Source: DASPJQ01 sp035299065 (GTDB taxonomy: Bacteria > Bacteroidota > Bacteroidia > Flavobacteriales_D > UBA2798). Taken from it: a stretch of DNA of 59,596 nucleotides. The DNA lies in the NCBI GenBank assembly GCA_035299065.1, contig DATGXI010000124.1, positions 1-59,596 on the forward strand, in the 5' to 3' direction. The notes below the pieces were generated by a model that was not told the origin of the DNA, searched no databases, and worked only from the letters and a program-made list of their open reading frames with translations. This document shows, piece by piece, positions 51,644 to 59,596 of the stretch. The first letter of the stretch is position 1. Each line of letters starts with the position of its first letter. The translations under genes and the position numbers were made by a program.

Positions 51644-51670
51644 GCACGTCTCGAACGTGCTTTTTTAGTT
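51644..51670 (+). terminator. Intrinsic terminator after the 51390 gene
   Basis: Stem GCACGT (51644-51649) and ACGTGC (51655-51660), CTCGA loop, followed by TTTTTTAG. Confidence 0.8.
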
Positions 51671-51703
51671 TTTACGTATCGTATTAAATCTGTTGGCAGA
51701 TCT

Positions 51704-54616
51704 TTATTTTTTACGGTTCATTTTAAACGATTGCCGCAATTCTTCATAATTTTGTTGTATAAGATCAGCTGCTTTTTTCTTTTCGGTAATGTCTGTTGAA
51801 ACAGAAACAACTCCGTCATGCATTTTCACCATGGTAACACTGCTCCATTTTTGAAGGGCATCATTAAATATATCGCGTTGTATGGTAGAGCCTGTTGAAA
51901 CCACTTTTTTATATGCCTCAAATATTTCTTTTGATTTTAACGGAAAAACCTGGTGTATAGTATTACCCAAAATATCTTTTCGTTGTAAATTCAAATCAAC
52001 TTCTATGGCATCATTGCAGGCAATAAACTCAAATTCGGCAATTTCACCATTGGGTGAACGCACGGCATGGCTGGCCAAAATGCCACATGGTACAGCTTTA
52101 AATACAGCATCAAGAATACTTCCAATGCGTTTTACATTGGTAACATCAATAAAGTTGATAACCACTCCATCAAGGGTTTTGTTTTGTTTTTCATAAGGAG
52201 TTATTTTCATGACAAATACCGAATCGCCCATGCCAATTTCTTTTTCAATGGATTTACCAGTGGTCATTACATAACCAATATCACTAATAAAATCAATTCC
52301 TTTGAAACGGATGGTGATGTCAAGAATAGAACGGTTTATATCAGTAGGAATCAGGTTGATCATTTTTGTAGCGCTTGGGCTGAACTTCCTAATCACAAAA
52401 TTGCGGTCTACAAGCAATTGGCCAATTTCAGAATTTTTAAAATAATTGTTCAGGTCATCGTTCAGTTCAATTAGTTCCCTGATTTTTGCCTGGTGTTCTG
52501 AACTTACTGTATGTAGTTCTTCATTCAACGACTGCAATTCCTCGTTGGTGCTTTGCAATTCTTCGTTTGTTGAAATCATTTCTTCATTAGCACCCTGCAT
52601 TTCTTCACCTGCAGCTTCAAGTTCTTCAATAATAGCCTGTAAACTTTCCTTGGTTTCCCTTAGTTCATTTTCAAGGTCGCGTACACGTTGCTGGTGAATG
52701 TTTTCCTCGCCCTGGCTGGTAAAAGGGGTGTTGATTGGTTTTGATTCTTCCTCTTCATGCAATACCACAAATAAAAACTGTTGCTGGTAGTCACTATGCT
52801 GAAGGAAGGGTTTTACCGTAATGTTTATTACACGTGTTTGCTTTCCTGTTGTAACTTTTATGTTTCGTGAAATAACAGGTGCGTTATCATTCACTGCCTT
52901 ACGCATGGCAGACCCGAGGTTTACTGACAAGTCAGGTGAAGTCATTTTTAATAAATTAAAATTGAAACTTTGCTCGGGAAACTGGATGTAACTTTTATAA
53001 TTACCAATAGCCTGTTTTACATCAAAATTAAGATCAACATAAATTCCAGCATAATCCGTATTTTCCAGGATGGTTTCTTTCATCACATCACCCAGGTGCA
53101 ACAACGCATTTTTTGTTTTGCCATTGTTGGAAATGGATTTATTAACCAATGCATTTAGCATGGGAGCATCTTCAAAATACCGTATTTTTTTCGTGCATTT
53201 GTAAATTTTCCACTTTTTGTCTACTTCTTCCAGTGAATTTTTAATACTATCGATGTTTTCGCTTGGCCCAACAAATAAATACCCGTTTACGTTTAAAGAA
53301 AAATGTATTTTTTTAAGAATTTCTTTTTGTGTATCGTGTTTAATGTAGATAAGAAAATTCCGGCAGCTCACAAGGTCCATCCGCCCAAAAGGAGGGTCTT
53401 TCCTTATGTCATGTGTTGAGAATAAAACCATTTTTCGTACATGTGATTTTACCCTGTATTTGTCATCTTCCACATCAAAGTACTTTGCAATGCGCTGGCC
53501 TGAAACGCGCTCTAGCAAAGCCCTGGAATAAATTCCGGCCGAAGCTGTGTCAAGGGCATCCTTATCCACATCGGTAGCAAATATTTTAATGGTTATTTCT
53601 TCCATTTGTTTTGCTTCCATCACTTCGCAAAACAAAATGGCAAGCGAGTAGGCTTCTTCACCCGTGCTGCAGGCAATGCTCCACACTTTTACAACATCGC
53701 CTTCTTTTTTACCCTCCAGAAGGGCAGGTATGACTTTTAATTTTAATATGTCAAATGCCGCATCGTCACGGAAAAACTGCGTTACGTTGATTAAAAATTG
53801 TTCGCTTATAATTTTAATTTCCGAAGAATTTGCTTCCAAATAAGAGTAGTACTCCTTAAGTGTTTGCATATTTAACTCGGTCATGCGTTTTGAAAGCCTG
53901 CGTATAAGTGTTGGACTTTTATAATGACTAAAATCGTGCCCGACTTTACTTATAAGCATAATAATATTTTCCATGGTCAATTCATCGGAATAAACCTGGG
54001 CATGAAGCGACTTAATGTCTTTCGGTTCCTTGATGTAATCAATCAGGTCGGCAGCCATGTTTTCGGGTGTTAGCACCATGGTTGCAGCTTTTGCACCAAT
54101 AGCGCTGTTGGGCATACCGTTAAATGCAGCCGTATTTGGGTCCTGTACAATGGTTATTCCCCCGTTACTTATAATGGACTCAAGTCCTTTTGTGCCATCA
54201 GTACCTGTGCCTGAAAGCACAATGCCAATGGCATTAGCTCCCAGCTCCGAGGCCAGCGACTCAAAAAACAAGTCAATTGAATTATTGGGTAAACTTCCTT
54301 TTTCCTTTTCATGAAGGCAAAGGCGCCCGTTTTTTAACGTCATGAATTTTTTGCTGGGTAAAAGATATACCTTATTTATTTCTGGTCTTGTTTTATCAAC
54401 GGCCTCAACAACCTGCATGGTTGTATGTTTGCCTAGCAACTCGGCCATCAGGCTTTTATGATCGGGCGATAAGTGTTGTATTATAACAAAGGCGAAACCT
54501 GAATTTTGCGGAACATTTTCAAAAAATGCTATGATTGACTCTAATCCACCCGCTGAAGCTCCTATCCCCACTATTGTTGGCTGTTTCATCTCAGCCTCTT
54601 CTTTTTTTTGCGACAT
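51704..54616 (-). CDS. CheB-CheR-PAS hybrid chemotaxis/signalling protein
   Basis: A 970-residue protein. The N-terminus is a CheB-like methylesterase: IVGIGASAGGLESI, VIIQHLSPDHKSLM, and VLSGTGTDGTKGLES (catalytic residues Ser, His, Asp visible). It has no receiver domain. Next is a CheR-like methyltransferase (about 220-480) with FFRDDAAFDIL, KVWSIACSTGEEAYSLAI and NFLIYIKHD. A long coiled coil (about 640-740) follows, then PAS-like sensor domains (FIDVTNVKRIG, VSVSTDITEKK). CheB/CheR/PAS hybrids link membrane-independent sensing to methylation signals; no histidine kinase domain is present. It is a single host gene. Confidence 0.9.
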   Translation of the reverse strand: MSQKKEEAEMKQPTIVGIGASAGGLESIIAFFENVPQNSGFAFVIIQHLSPDHKSLMAELLGKHTTMQVVEAVDKTRPEINKVYLLPSKKFMTLKNGRLCLHEKEKGSLPNNSIDLFFESLASELGANAIGIVLSGTGTDGTKGLESIISNGGITIVQDPNTAAFNGMPNSAIGAKAATMVLTPENMAADLIDYIKEPKDIKSLHAQVYSDELTMENIIMLISKVGHDFSHYKSPTLIRRLSKRMTELNMQTLKEYYSYLEANSSEIKIISEQFLINVTQFFRDDAAFDILKLKVIPALLEGKKEGDVVKVWSIACSTGEEAYSLAILFCEVMEAKQMEEITIKIFATDVDKDALDTASAGIYSRALLERVSGQRIAKYFDVEDDKYRVKSHVRKMVLFSTHDIRKDPPFGRMDLVSCRNFLIYIKHDTQKEILKKIHFSLNVNGYLFVGPSENIDSIKNSLEEVDKKWKIYKCTKKIRYFEDAPMLNALVNKSISNNGKTKNALLHLGDVMKETILENTDYAGIYVDLNFDVKQAIGNYKSYIQFPEQSFNFNLLKMTSPDLSVNLGSAMRKAVNDNAPVISRNIKVTTGKQTRVINITVKPFLQHSDYQQQFLFVVLHEEEESKPINTPFTSQGEENIHQQRVRDLENELRETKESLQAIIEELEAAGEEMQGANEEMISTNEELQSTNEELQSLNEELHTVSSEHQAKIRELIELNDDLNNYFKNSEIGQLLVDRNFVIRKFSPSATKMINLIPTDINRSILDITIRFKGIDFISDIGYVMTTGKSIEKEIGMGDSVFVMKITPYEKQNKTLDGVVINFIDVTNVKRIGSILDAVFKAVPCGILASHAVRSPNGEIAEFEFIACNDAIEVDLNLQRKDILGNTIHQVFPLKSKEIFEAYKKVVSTGSTIQRDIFNDALQKWSSVTMVKMHDGVVSVSTDITEKKKAADLIQQNYEELRQSFKMNRKK

Positions 54617-54796
54617 TCTTTTATGATAAAAGGTTTTATGTTTTACAAAACTAATTATTTAGTATTTTTTTTGTTTTACACAATAAAAACCAATTTTTAT
54701 ACTAATTGGATGTTGCCCTTACCCATGTCTTTTTTAAGTTATTGATAATTAAGTTGAACGAGATAAAAAAGCAACGTATGCTTTTATGCGACTGAT

Positions 54797-55921
54797 CTAA
54801 AATTCATACGTTTCATAACCCGAATATTCGTTGTATTTTATGATGTAAACGGGCGTCCAATCACTGTTTATTTTCAGGTACAAAATGGTATGGCGTACAG
54901 GCATGGATGGCCCTTCAAATGTAATGTGGTTATACCAGAATACATCAGCATGTTTGTCTTTGTTCAAATCAAGTCCCTGTCCTTTGCGCACTATACCTTT
55001 GTGGGTCATAAGTTGTAAGGGATATGTTTTTACGCGTATATTATTTAACAACGTATCGGTTTTTTTATTCATGGCAATAAACGAAAAAATAAAATTCGGG
55101 TTGTTTAACCAGTTTTGGTAATCACGTTGCGTATGGTTGGGATAAGTTCGTTTAAGGCCATCAACCGGTGCTAATTTTAACAGTGCATACTCAGGTGCAT
55201 AATCGTATTTTTGACCACATTCCCAAAATTCGCGCCACCGCCTGAAAAAACTTTTATACACAGTATTGTCATCCAGCATAAACACGTCAACCTGTTTTTT
55301 CCATTCTATTTCCATATACTTGCACATGTTTACCATTTCCTCTTCGCCACGCTTAATTCCATAACTCAAATCGTACTTTTTTGTTTTCAGCCGCATGAAA
55401 TTTAAAAGCCCATATTGCGTGTCGGCCATAAACAACGAGGTTGAATCAACCTGCGTTAAAAAAAAATAATACGGCAAACAATTGTTAGTGGTAAAAAAGC
55501 TTTGCCCTGATGTAGGTTTAAATTGCTCTACAATTTTATTGATTTTGGTTGGATAAACCGTATCGGCCGGTCCCGAATAAAATTCCTCATACGTATTGGT
55601 TTTTAAAGCACATATATGAAGAAAAGTTTGTTGTATGGGTTGCTGGTAGCAGCCAAGCCCTGAAGGAAAGGGCTGTTCACAATCGGTTTTAACCAAATCA
55701 AACCAAACTGAACCATGCAGCAGCGAATCGCTTATTTGCCCTTTTTTATCATACACAAACAAGGAATAAACCGCTTTTTTGCTTTCAGTTTCCAAGCGTT
55801 TAATTGAGGTGGTGTCCTCAAAATCAATTCCGGGTTTTAATATAGCCTCTCTTTTTTTTGGCTGTTTGCCGGCACAGGAAGCCAATACAAGCAGGATAAA
55901 TACAGTATATGCGCGTTTCAT
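54797..55921 (-). CDS. Unknown lipoprotein
   Basis: From ATG 55921 the protein is 374 residues. The signal AYTVFILLVLASC ends in a lipobox Cys. The mature part (KRLETESKKAVYSLFVYDKKGQ, DLSYGIKRGEEEMVNMCKYM) is mixed alpha/beta and rich in Tyr and Lys, with no motif recognised. The longer frame starts at a TTG inside a TATATTTA promoter-like run, so ATG 55921 is preferred. It is probably an outer-membrane lipoprotein. Function unknown. Confidence 0.6.
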   Translation of the reverse strand: MKRAYTVFILLVLASCAGKQPKKREAILKPGIDFEDTTSIKRLETESKKAVYSLFVYDKKGQISDSLLHGSVWFDLVKTDCEQPFPSGLGCYQQPIQQTFLHICALKTNTYEEFYSGPADTVYPTKINKIVEQFKPTSGQSFFTTNNCLPYYFFLTQVDSTSLFMADTQYGLLNFMRLKTKKYDLSYGIKRGEEEMVNMCKYMEIEWKKQVDVFMLDDNTVYKSFFRRWREFWECGQKYDYAPEYALLKLAPVDGLKRTYPNHTQRDYQNWLNNPNFIFSFIAMNKKTDTLLNNIRVKTYPLQLMTHKGIVRKGQGLDLNKDKHADVFWYNHITFEGPSMPVRHTILYLKINSDWTPVYIIKYNEYSGYETYEF

Positions 55922-56036
55922 GAAGTAAATATACAAGGGTCACAGGAAGGAAAATACCAGCTTTATTATTTGCATCAATTGGTACAAAATTCGCGTTTCA
56001 AACCTGTTTTTTTGCCGGTGTGTAATTGCAGCCGAT

Positions 56037-59000
56037 TTAATGCGCTGACTTTTGCTTGTGACTTTTGTCTTTGCCAAGTGATATTTTATACGTTTCGGCA
56101 TTACCAGTGAGTTTTATATTCACATAACGTATTTTTTTCTCTGGATCGGCATATTGTATGGCGTCTACCTGGCCTGGGTCAACTTCTTCGGTTTTCTTTC
56201 CAAATAGCTTGGAAGAACCGGCTTCGGTAACCATTTTCCATGGAATTTTGAAATAATATTCCATGTTCAGGTTCATGTCTTGCTTGCCCGAAACCTGCAT
56301 AAACCCTATGGATGTATTAATGGTCATATTGGGCAATGTAAGCACACCTTTGGTAAGGTCAATGTGATTTTTTAGCGTATCAAAATGCACACTTTTCAGG
56401 TTTTTATCGGCAAAGTAATCTGACATGTATTCAAACATGGCGTAATTTTGAAGTTTTCCGTTTGTAATCAGCATGTCAAGGTGAATTTCTGAATCATCAA
56501 TTTTTGGTACGAGGTCATTGTGCATATGTATTTTTCCGGTAATTGTACCGGTAAATTTGCCGTGCAGGTTTTCAGATACAAGGTGGTCCTGTCCAAAATT
56601 TTCAAATTTGAAAAGTAATTTGTCAATGTCGGCATGCTTAATGTGAATGTTTGGAGTGAAGTAAATTTTATGCGGATCGGCTCCGTTAAAATCGCCACTA
56701 ATTTCAATGGAACCTCCAGCTGCATTCATATGGCATTTTTCAATGTTAATGTGATGGTTTTTGGTTGTTTTGAACTTTGTTTTTACATCGTTTAGCAGGT
56801 AACGGTGATAATTTAGGTGTGCAATATTCAGGTCAAAGGTCATGTTTGTAAAAGGCAAATCATAAATATTGAATCCCGCATCGTGATTAACAGGTTTAAC
56901 AGCGCCTTCTTTAACGGGAGCGGGGTTATAAGCCAATAACTGGTCAAGGTCAAGTCGCGAAGCTGTAAGTTCAAAATGATTTTCGCGTTTTCGTATGGCT
57001 TCATTTTTGCCCAGGTAGTAATGCAAGGTTGTATGAAAGTCAGAATGGCCCATTTTCCCTGAAAAATTCTCTATAACCAGATGTTCACTTTCATAGTGAA
57101 TTCGTCCTTTAAAATGTTCAAAACGCAAGGGATGAACTTTCATTTTTCCGTCAAAACGGTCAATGGTCATATCAAGTGATTTTAATCCGTCATTGTAATG
57201 CAAATAACTCATCCCATGAAGTTTTAAATTGTCAAACTCCTCGTGGCGGTAGTCTTCCGGTACATAGTTTTGACCTTTATAAGAAAATATATCGGTTAGT
57301 TGCAGCATTGTTGAATTAAAATTAAATTCAAATTTTGTTTCACCGGTGCTGTGTTTGCTCATGAGGAGGTTGTAATCATAAAGCATACCCGAAAACAAAA
57401 AATCACTTTTATCAATTTTACCTTTAAAATCTTTCACGCGAATATCTTTTTCATCAATTAAAATATCGGCATGAAAATCGTTAAACGAATGTGGGTATTG
57501 TTTGAGTTTAGCTGTCATGTTTCGAATAAAAAATTCACCAACAGGCAGTGATTTGGATTCGGTTATGGCGCGTGCCGAACTGATGAACGAAAGGTCAAGA
57601 GAAACTTTCCTGAATTTTTCGTTGATGGATGTTAGCGAATCGCCACCGGTAAGTTCAAATAAGTCAAGTTTTCGGCATTTAATGGACAGGTCGGTTTTAA
57701 CAGGATTTGCGCTATGATGTACAATGGCAGGGAAGTCACTTATAATTCCACTCAAGTCGAAATCAGATTTACCCACTTTTATTTTAAAATATTCAATGCG
57801 CGCAATATGGCCTTTCATTTCAGCATACATGTCAATGTCGCGCACGGGTAGCCTGTAGGCAGTTGATTTAAACCGCAGGTTACTTACTTTTAGCGTTGTT
57901 AAATACGATTCGTTTAATTTCTCAAGACTTCTTTCGGGGTGATTTAAATCAATAATATCTTTAAAATTCATGGTAAGAGCAATATTGCCATCCAATTGAC
58001 TTAACCCTTTTATGTTGAAGAATTTTGCTAAAAAATCAAGTTTAAAATTTGATTTGAGTTTTAAATTAATTTCGGGTGATTCAAAATTTTTCACATATAA
58101 ATCTCCTGTGAATTTACCTGCTTCTGGGCGGGCTGTAAAATTTTCCAACCTAAACTCCATGGTACTGAAATCGCGGTTTTTTCCATTTGAAAAATAACCT
58201 TTAAATCCAAGCTGGTCCAGTTTTTTATGGGCTACTGTATTGTCAAAATAAGCTTCCTTACAGGCAAAATTTGCTTTGATGTAGGGCCGGTGGCCATTTG
58301 TGCTTTTACCAACTACGCGTGCATCAAAATGTATTTTTCCTTTGTTATCGTACTGTTCCAATATCGGATGTATTTCTTCAGGTGCCATTGCCATGAACAA
58401 AGCAAAGTCTGGTTTATCGCCACTGAATTTAAAATCCATGTAAGCGTCATTCAGAAAATCAATTTTTCCGCTCATTTTGAATTCAGCGCCTTCCAGTTTA
58501 ACATTGGTTGGACGCACCGTCATGATTTCTTTTTCGGTAAAAAAATCAATTTCGGTATCCAGGTCAAAATGTTTATGTTTTATAAATGTGGTGTCGCCAT
58601 TAGAAATTACATTCAGTTGAAGTTTTGATTCAAGCGAAGCGTAAACGTGCCTGGGCGATGTTTTAAAAACAATATCGGCATAATTAATACCGGCTTCAAT
58701 CAACAGGTTATTGGCTTCATTTAATTTTGTAAACTCAATGTTTTTTAAATCAACTTCTTTCAGGTCAAGGTGAAATTCTTCACTGGCATTTTCAATGGGC
58801 TTATTGCTGGCAAACGCCTTTACAACATTAAATTCACCGTCTTTATGCTGTACAAGGTCAATGTGACCACCGTTTAGCTCGAGCATTTTAATTTCCATTT
58901 TGCCCGAAATAATGGTCCAAAGGTCAAATCCCAGGTAAGCATCATCAATGGCCAGAATAGGTTTTTTATGGGTTTTTTTATCCTCGTATATTTTTACCCC

Positions 59001-59249
59001 TTCCAGGTCAATGGATATATAGGGAAATTCTTCAAAAGGCGAAATATGCGAACCCGTAATTTCAATGCGTCCTTTAAAATCTTCATTCATACTGCTCAGT
59101 AAATGCTGCACAATGGCGTCCTGTTTCCAGTATAAAATACCAACAAGCGCAAAGAAGAGTACAATGGGTACAATAACAATACTTATGACCAACCGTTTCC
59201 AGAATTTTTTGGAACGCAGCTTGCGGTATACGTAAGATTTAATGGACAT
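56037..59249 (-). CDS. AsmA-like protein (DUF-type outer-membrane maintenance family)
   Basis: A 1070-residue protein. A basic start and one N-terminal membrane helix (LVISIVIVPIVLFFALVGIL, about 20-40) precede a very long beta-rich domain with repeated DG/N turns and segments such as MKMLELNGGHIDLVQHK, VDLKNIEFTKLNEANN and the final VNIKLTGNAETYKI. This architecture is that of AsmA/YhdP/TamB-type proteins, which span the periplasm and help lipid or protein transport to the outer membrane. It is a large host gene transcribed away from the next plus-strand gene. Specific partner unknown. Confidence 0.75.
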   Translation of the reverse strand: MSIKSYVYRKLRSKKFWKRLVISIVIVPIVLFFALVGILYWKQDAIVQHLLSSMNEDFKGRIEITGSHISPFEEFPYISIDLEGVKIYEDKKTHKKPILAIDDAYLGFDLWTIISGKMEIKMLELNGGHIDLVQHKDGEFNVVKAFASNKPIENASEEFHLDLKEVDLKNIEFTKLNEANNLLIEAGINYADIVFKTSPRHVYASLESKLQLNVISNGDTTFIKHKHFDLDTEIDFFTEKEIMTVRPTNVKLEGAEFKMSGKIDFLNDAYMDFKFSGDKPDFALFMAMAPEEIHPILEQYDNKGKIHFDARVVGKSTNGHRPYIKANFACKEAYFDNTVAHKKLDQLGFKGYFSNGKNRDFSTMEFRLENFTARPEAGKFTGDLYVKNFESPEINLKLKSNFKLDFLAKFFNIKGLSQLDGNIALTMNFKDIIDLNHPERSLEKLNESYLTTLKVSNLRFKSTAYRLPVRDIDMYAEMKGHIARIEYFKIKVGKSDFDLSGIISDFPAIVHHSANPVKTDLSIKCRKLDLFELTGGDSLTSINEKFRKVSLDLSFISSARAITESKSLPVGEFFIRNMTAKLKQYPHSFNDFHADILIDEKDIRVKDFKGKIDKSDFLFSGMLYDYNLLMSKHSTGETKFEFNFNSTMLQLTDIFSYKGQNYVPEDYRHEEFDNLKLHGMSYLHYNDGLKSLDMTIDRFDGKMKVHPLRFEHFKGRIHYESEHLVIENFSGKMGHSDFHTTLHYYLGKNEAIRKRENHFELTASRLDLDQLLAYNPAPVKEGAVKPVNHDAGFNIYDLPFTNMTFDLNIAHLNYHRYLLNDVKTKFKTTKNHHINIEKCHMNAAGGSIEISGDFNGADPHKIYFTPNIHIKHADIDKLLFKFENFGQDHLVSENLHGKFTGTITGKIHMHNDLVPKIDDSEIHLDMLITNGKLQNYAMFEYMSDYFADKNLKSVHFDTLKNHIDLTKGVLTLPNMTINTSIGFMQVSGKQDMNLNMEYYFKIPWKMVTEAGSSKLFGKKTEEVDPGQVDAIQYADPEKKIRYVNIKLTGNAETYKISLGKDKSHKQKSAH

Positions 59250-59413
59250 TTTGTGCGCTTAAATTAATAAATAATTAGCTAATGGGTTGATTTGTTGATA
59301 AGCTATTCATTAGGTATCCGGTGCACAGGTGTTCGCACTGCCATTATGCAACAACGTGGGCATAAATTACCAACATTGACCAATAACAAAATTTATTCCA
59401 CTAATTTTACAGC

Positions 59414-59596
59414 ATGTCCCTTTATATAGCCTCCATCAATTCAGGTAGTAACGGTAATTGCTATTACGTTGGAAATGCCAATGATGCGGTATTGGTTGAC
59501 GCAGGCATTTCCTGCAGGGAAATAGATAAGCGCATGCAAAGGCTTGGTTTGTCCATGTCCAGTGTAAAAGCACTTTTTGTGTCGCATGAGCACAGT
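59414..59596 (+). CDS. N-terminal part of an MBL-fold hydrolase (cut by window end)
   Basis: A 61-codon frame from ATG 59414 to the window edge, reading MSLYIASINSGSNGNCYYVG, NDAVLVDAGISCREIDKRM and ending KALFVSHEHS. The VDAG turn and the SHEHS (start of the HxHxDH zinc motif) are typical of MBL-fold metallo-hydrolases of the YycJ/WalJ type. The rest lies outside the window. It is transcribed divergently from the AsmA-like gene. Confidence 0.85.
   Translation, partial: MSLYIASINSGSNGNCYYVGNANDAVLVDAGISCREIDKRMQRLGLSMSSVKALFVSHEHS

Noticed and set aside
1..59596. CRISPR arrays or cas genes
   Set aside because: No regularly spaced identical repeats with unique spacers and no cas-like proteins were seen; the 11-bp array has no spacers.
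1..59596. Insertion sequences and transposases
   Set aside because: No DDE or HUH transposase-like protein with terminal inverted repeats was found in the window.

Overview
The window is from a Bacteroidota chromosome. The evidence is TAnnTTTG-type -7 promoter elements with little Shine-Dalgarno sequence, a secreted protein with a type IX-type C-terminal sorting domain and GCDS-type repeats, a CzcA-TolC fusion, and a LytTR/HisKA_2 regulatory pair. The repeats and overall gene style suggest Flavobacteriales or a relative, but the sequence alone does not settle the order.

Host DNA occupies about 1-1450 and 37850-59596. Between them lies a genomic island of roughly 36 kb. Its right end is a large serine integrase gene (36292-37890) whose reading frame runs through the terminator of a tRNA-Leu(CAA) gene and into the tRNA itself. 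The left end lies somewhere in the hairpin-rich non-coding stretch 1450-1640. I could not find a convincing direct repeat, so exact att sites are unknown.

The island has modules. (a) 1672-3120: small zinc-finger, unknown and GIY-YIG-like (T5orf172) genes. (b) 3299-4508: an ArsR repressor, a MerTP-like mercury transporter and a GDCCVxC-type protein behind a clear promoter/operator, with no mercuric reductase. (c) 4556-18697: about 20 tightly packed minus-strand genes: RecA-like ATPase, Dam-type methylase, holin/spanin-like membrane proteins, an L,D-transpeptidase-like protein, an amidase, a peptidoglycan-binding-like protein, a two-repeat annexin-like protein, four small beta-rich proteins, a transglutaminase-like membrane protein and an LEA14-like protein. 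No terminase, portal, tail or conjugation gene is recognisable. I infer that this is the virion and lysis block of an integrated tailless virus or a derived particle-forming element; it is the most interesting part of the window. (d) 18847-27232: a DNA methylase coupled to a small unknown protein, a type IIG restriction-modification enzyme, a helix-turn-helix protein paralogous to one at the head of block (c), and an XRE-ImmA/IrrE regulator. (e) 27459-35633: a His/Cys-rich periplasmic protein, a CzcA-TolC fusion pump, a CzcB adaptor and a Zn/Cd/Pb P-type ATPase. (f) 35634-37890: an A+T-rich gap with an 11-bp tandem repeat array, a small gene, and the integrase.

The right host segment carries ordinary chromosomal genes: a WYL regulator, DinB protein, DUF922 protein, DUF2807-like protein, AraC regulator, small lipoproteins, His/Cys-rich small membrane proteins, a TPR histidine kinase with LytTR regulator, a large secreted protein, small membrane proteins, a CheB-CheR-PAS hybrid, an AsmA-like protein and the start of an MBL-fold hydrolase. 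All function calls come from reading sequence motifs; no database search was run.
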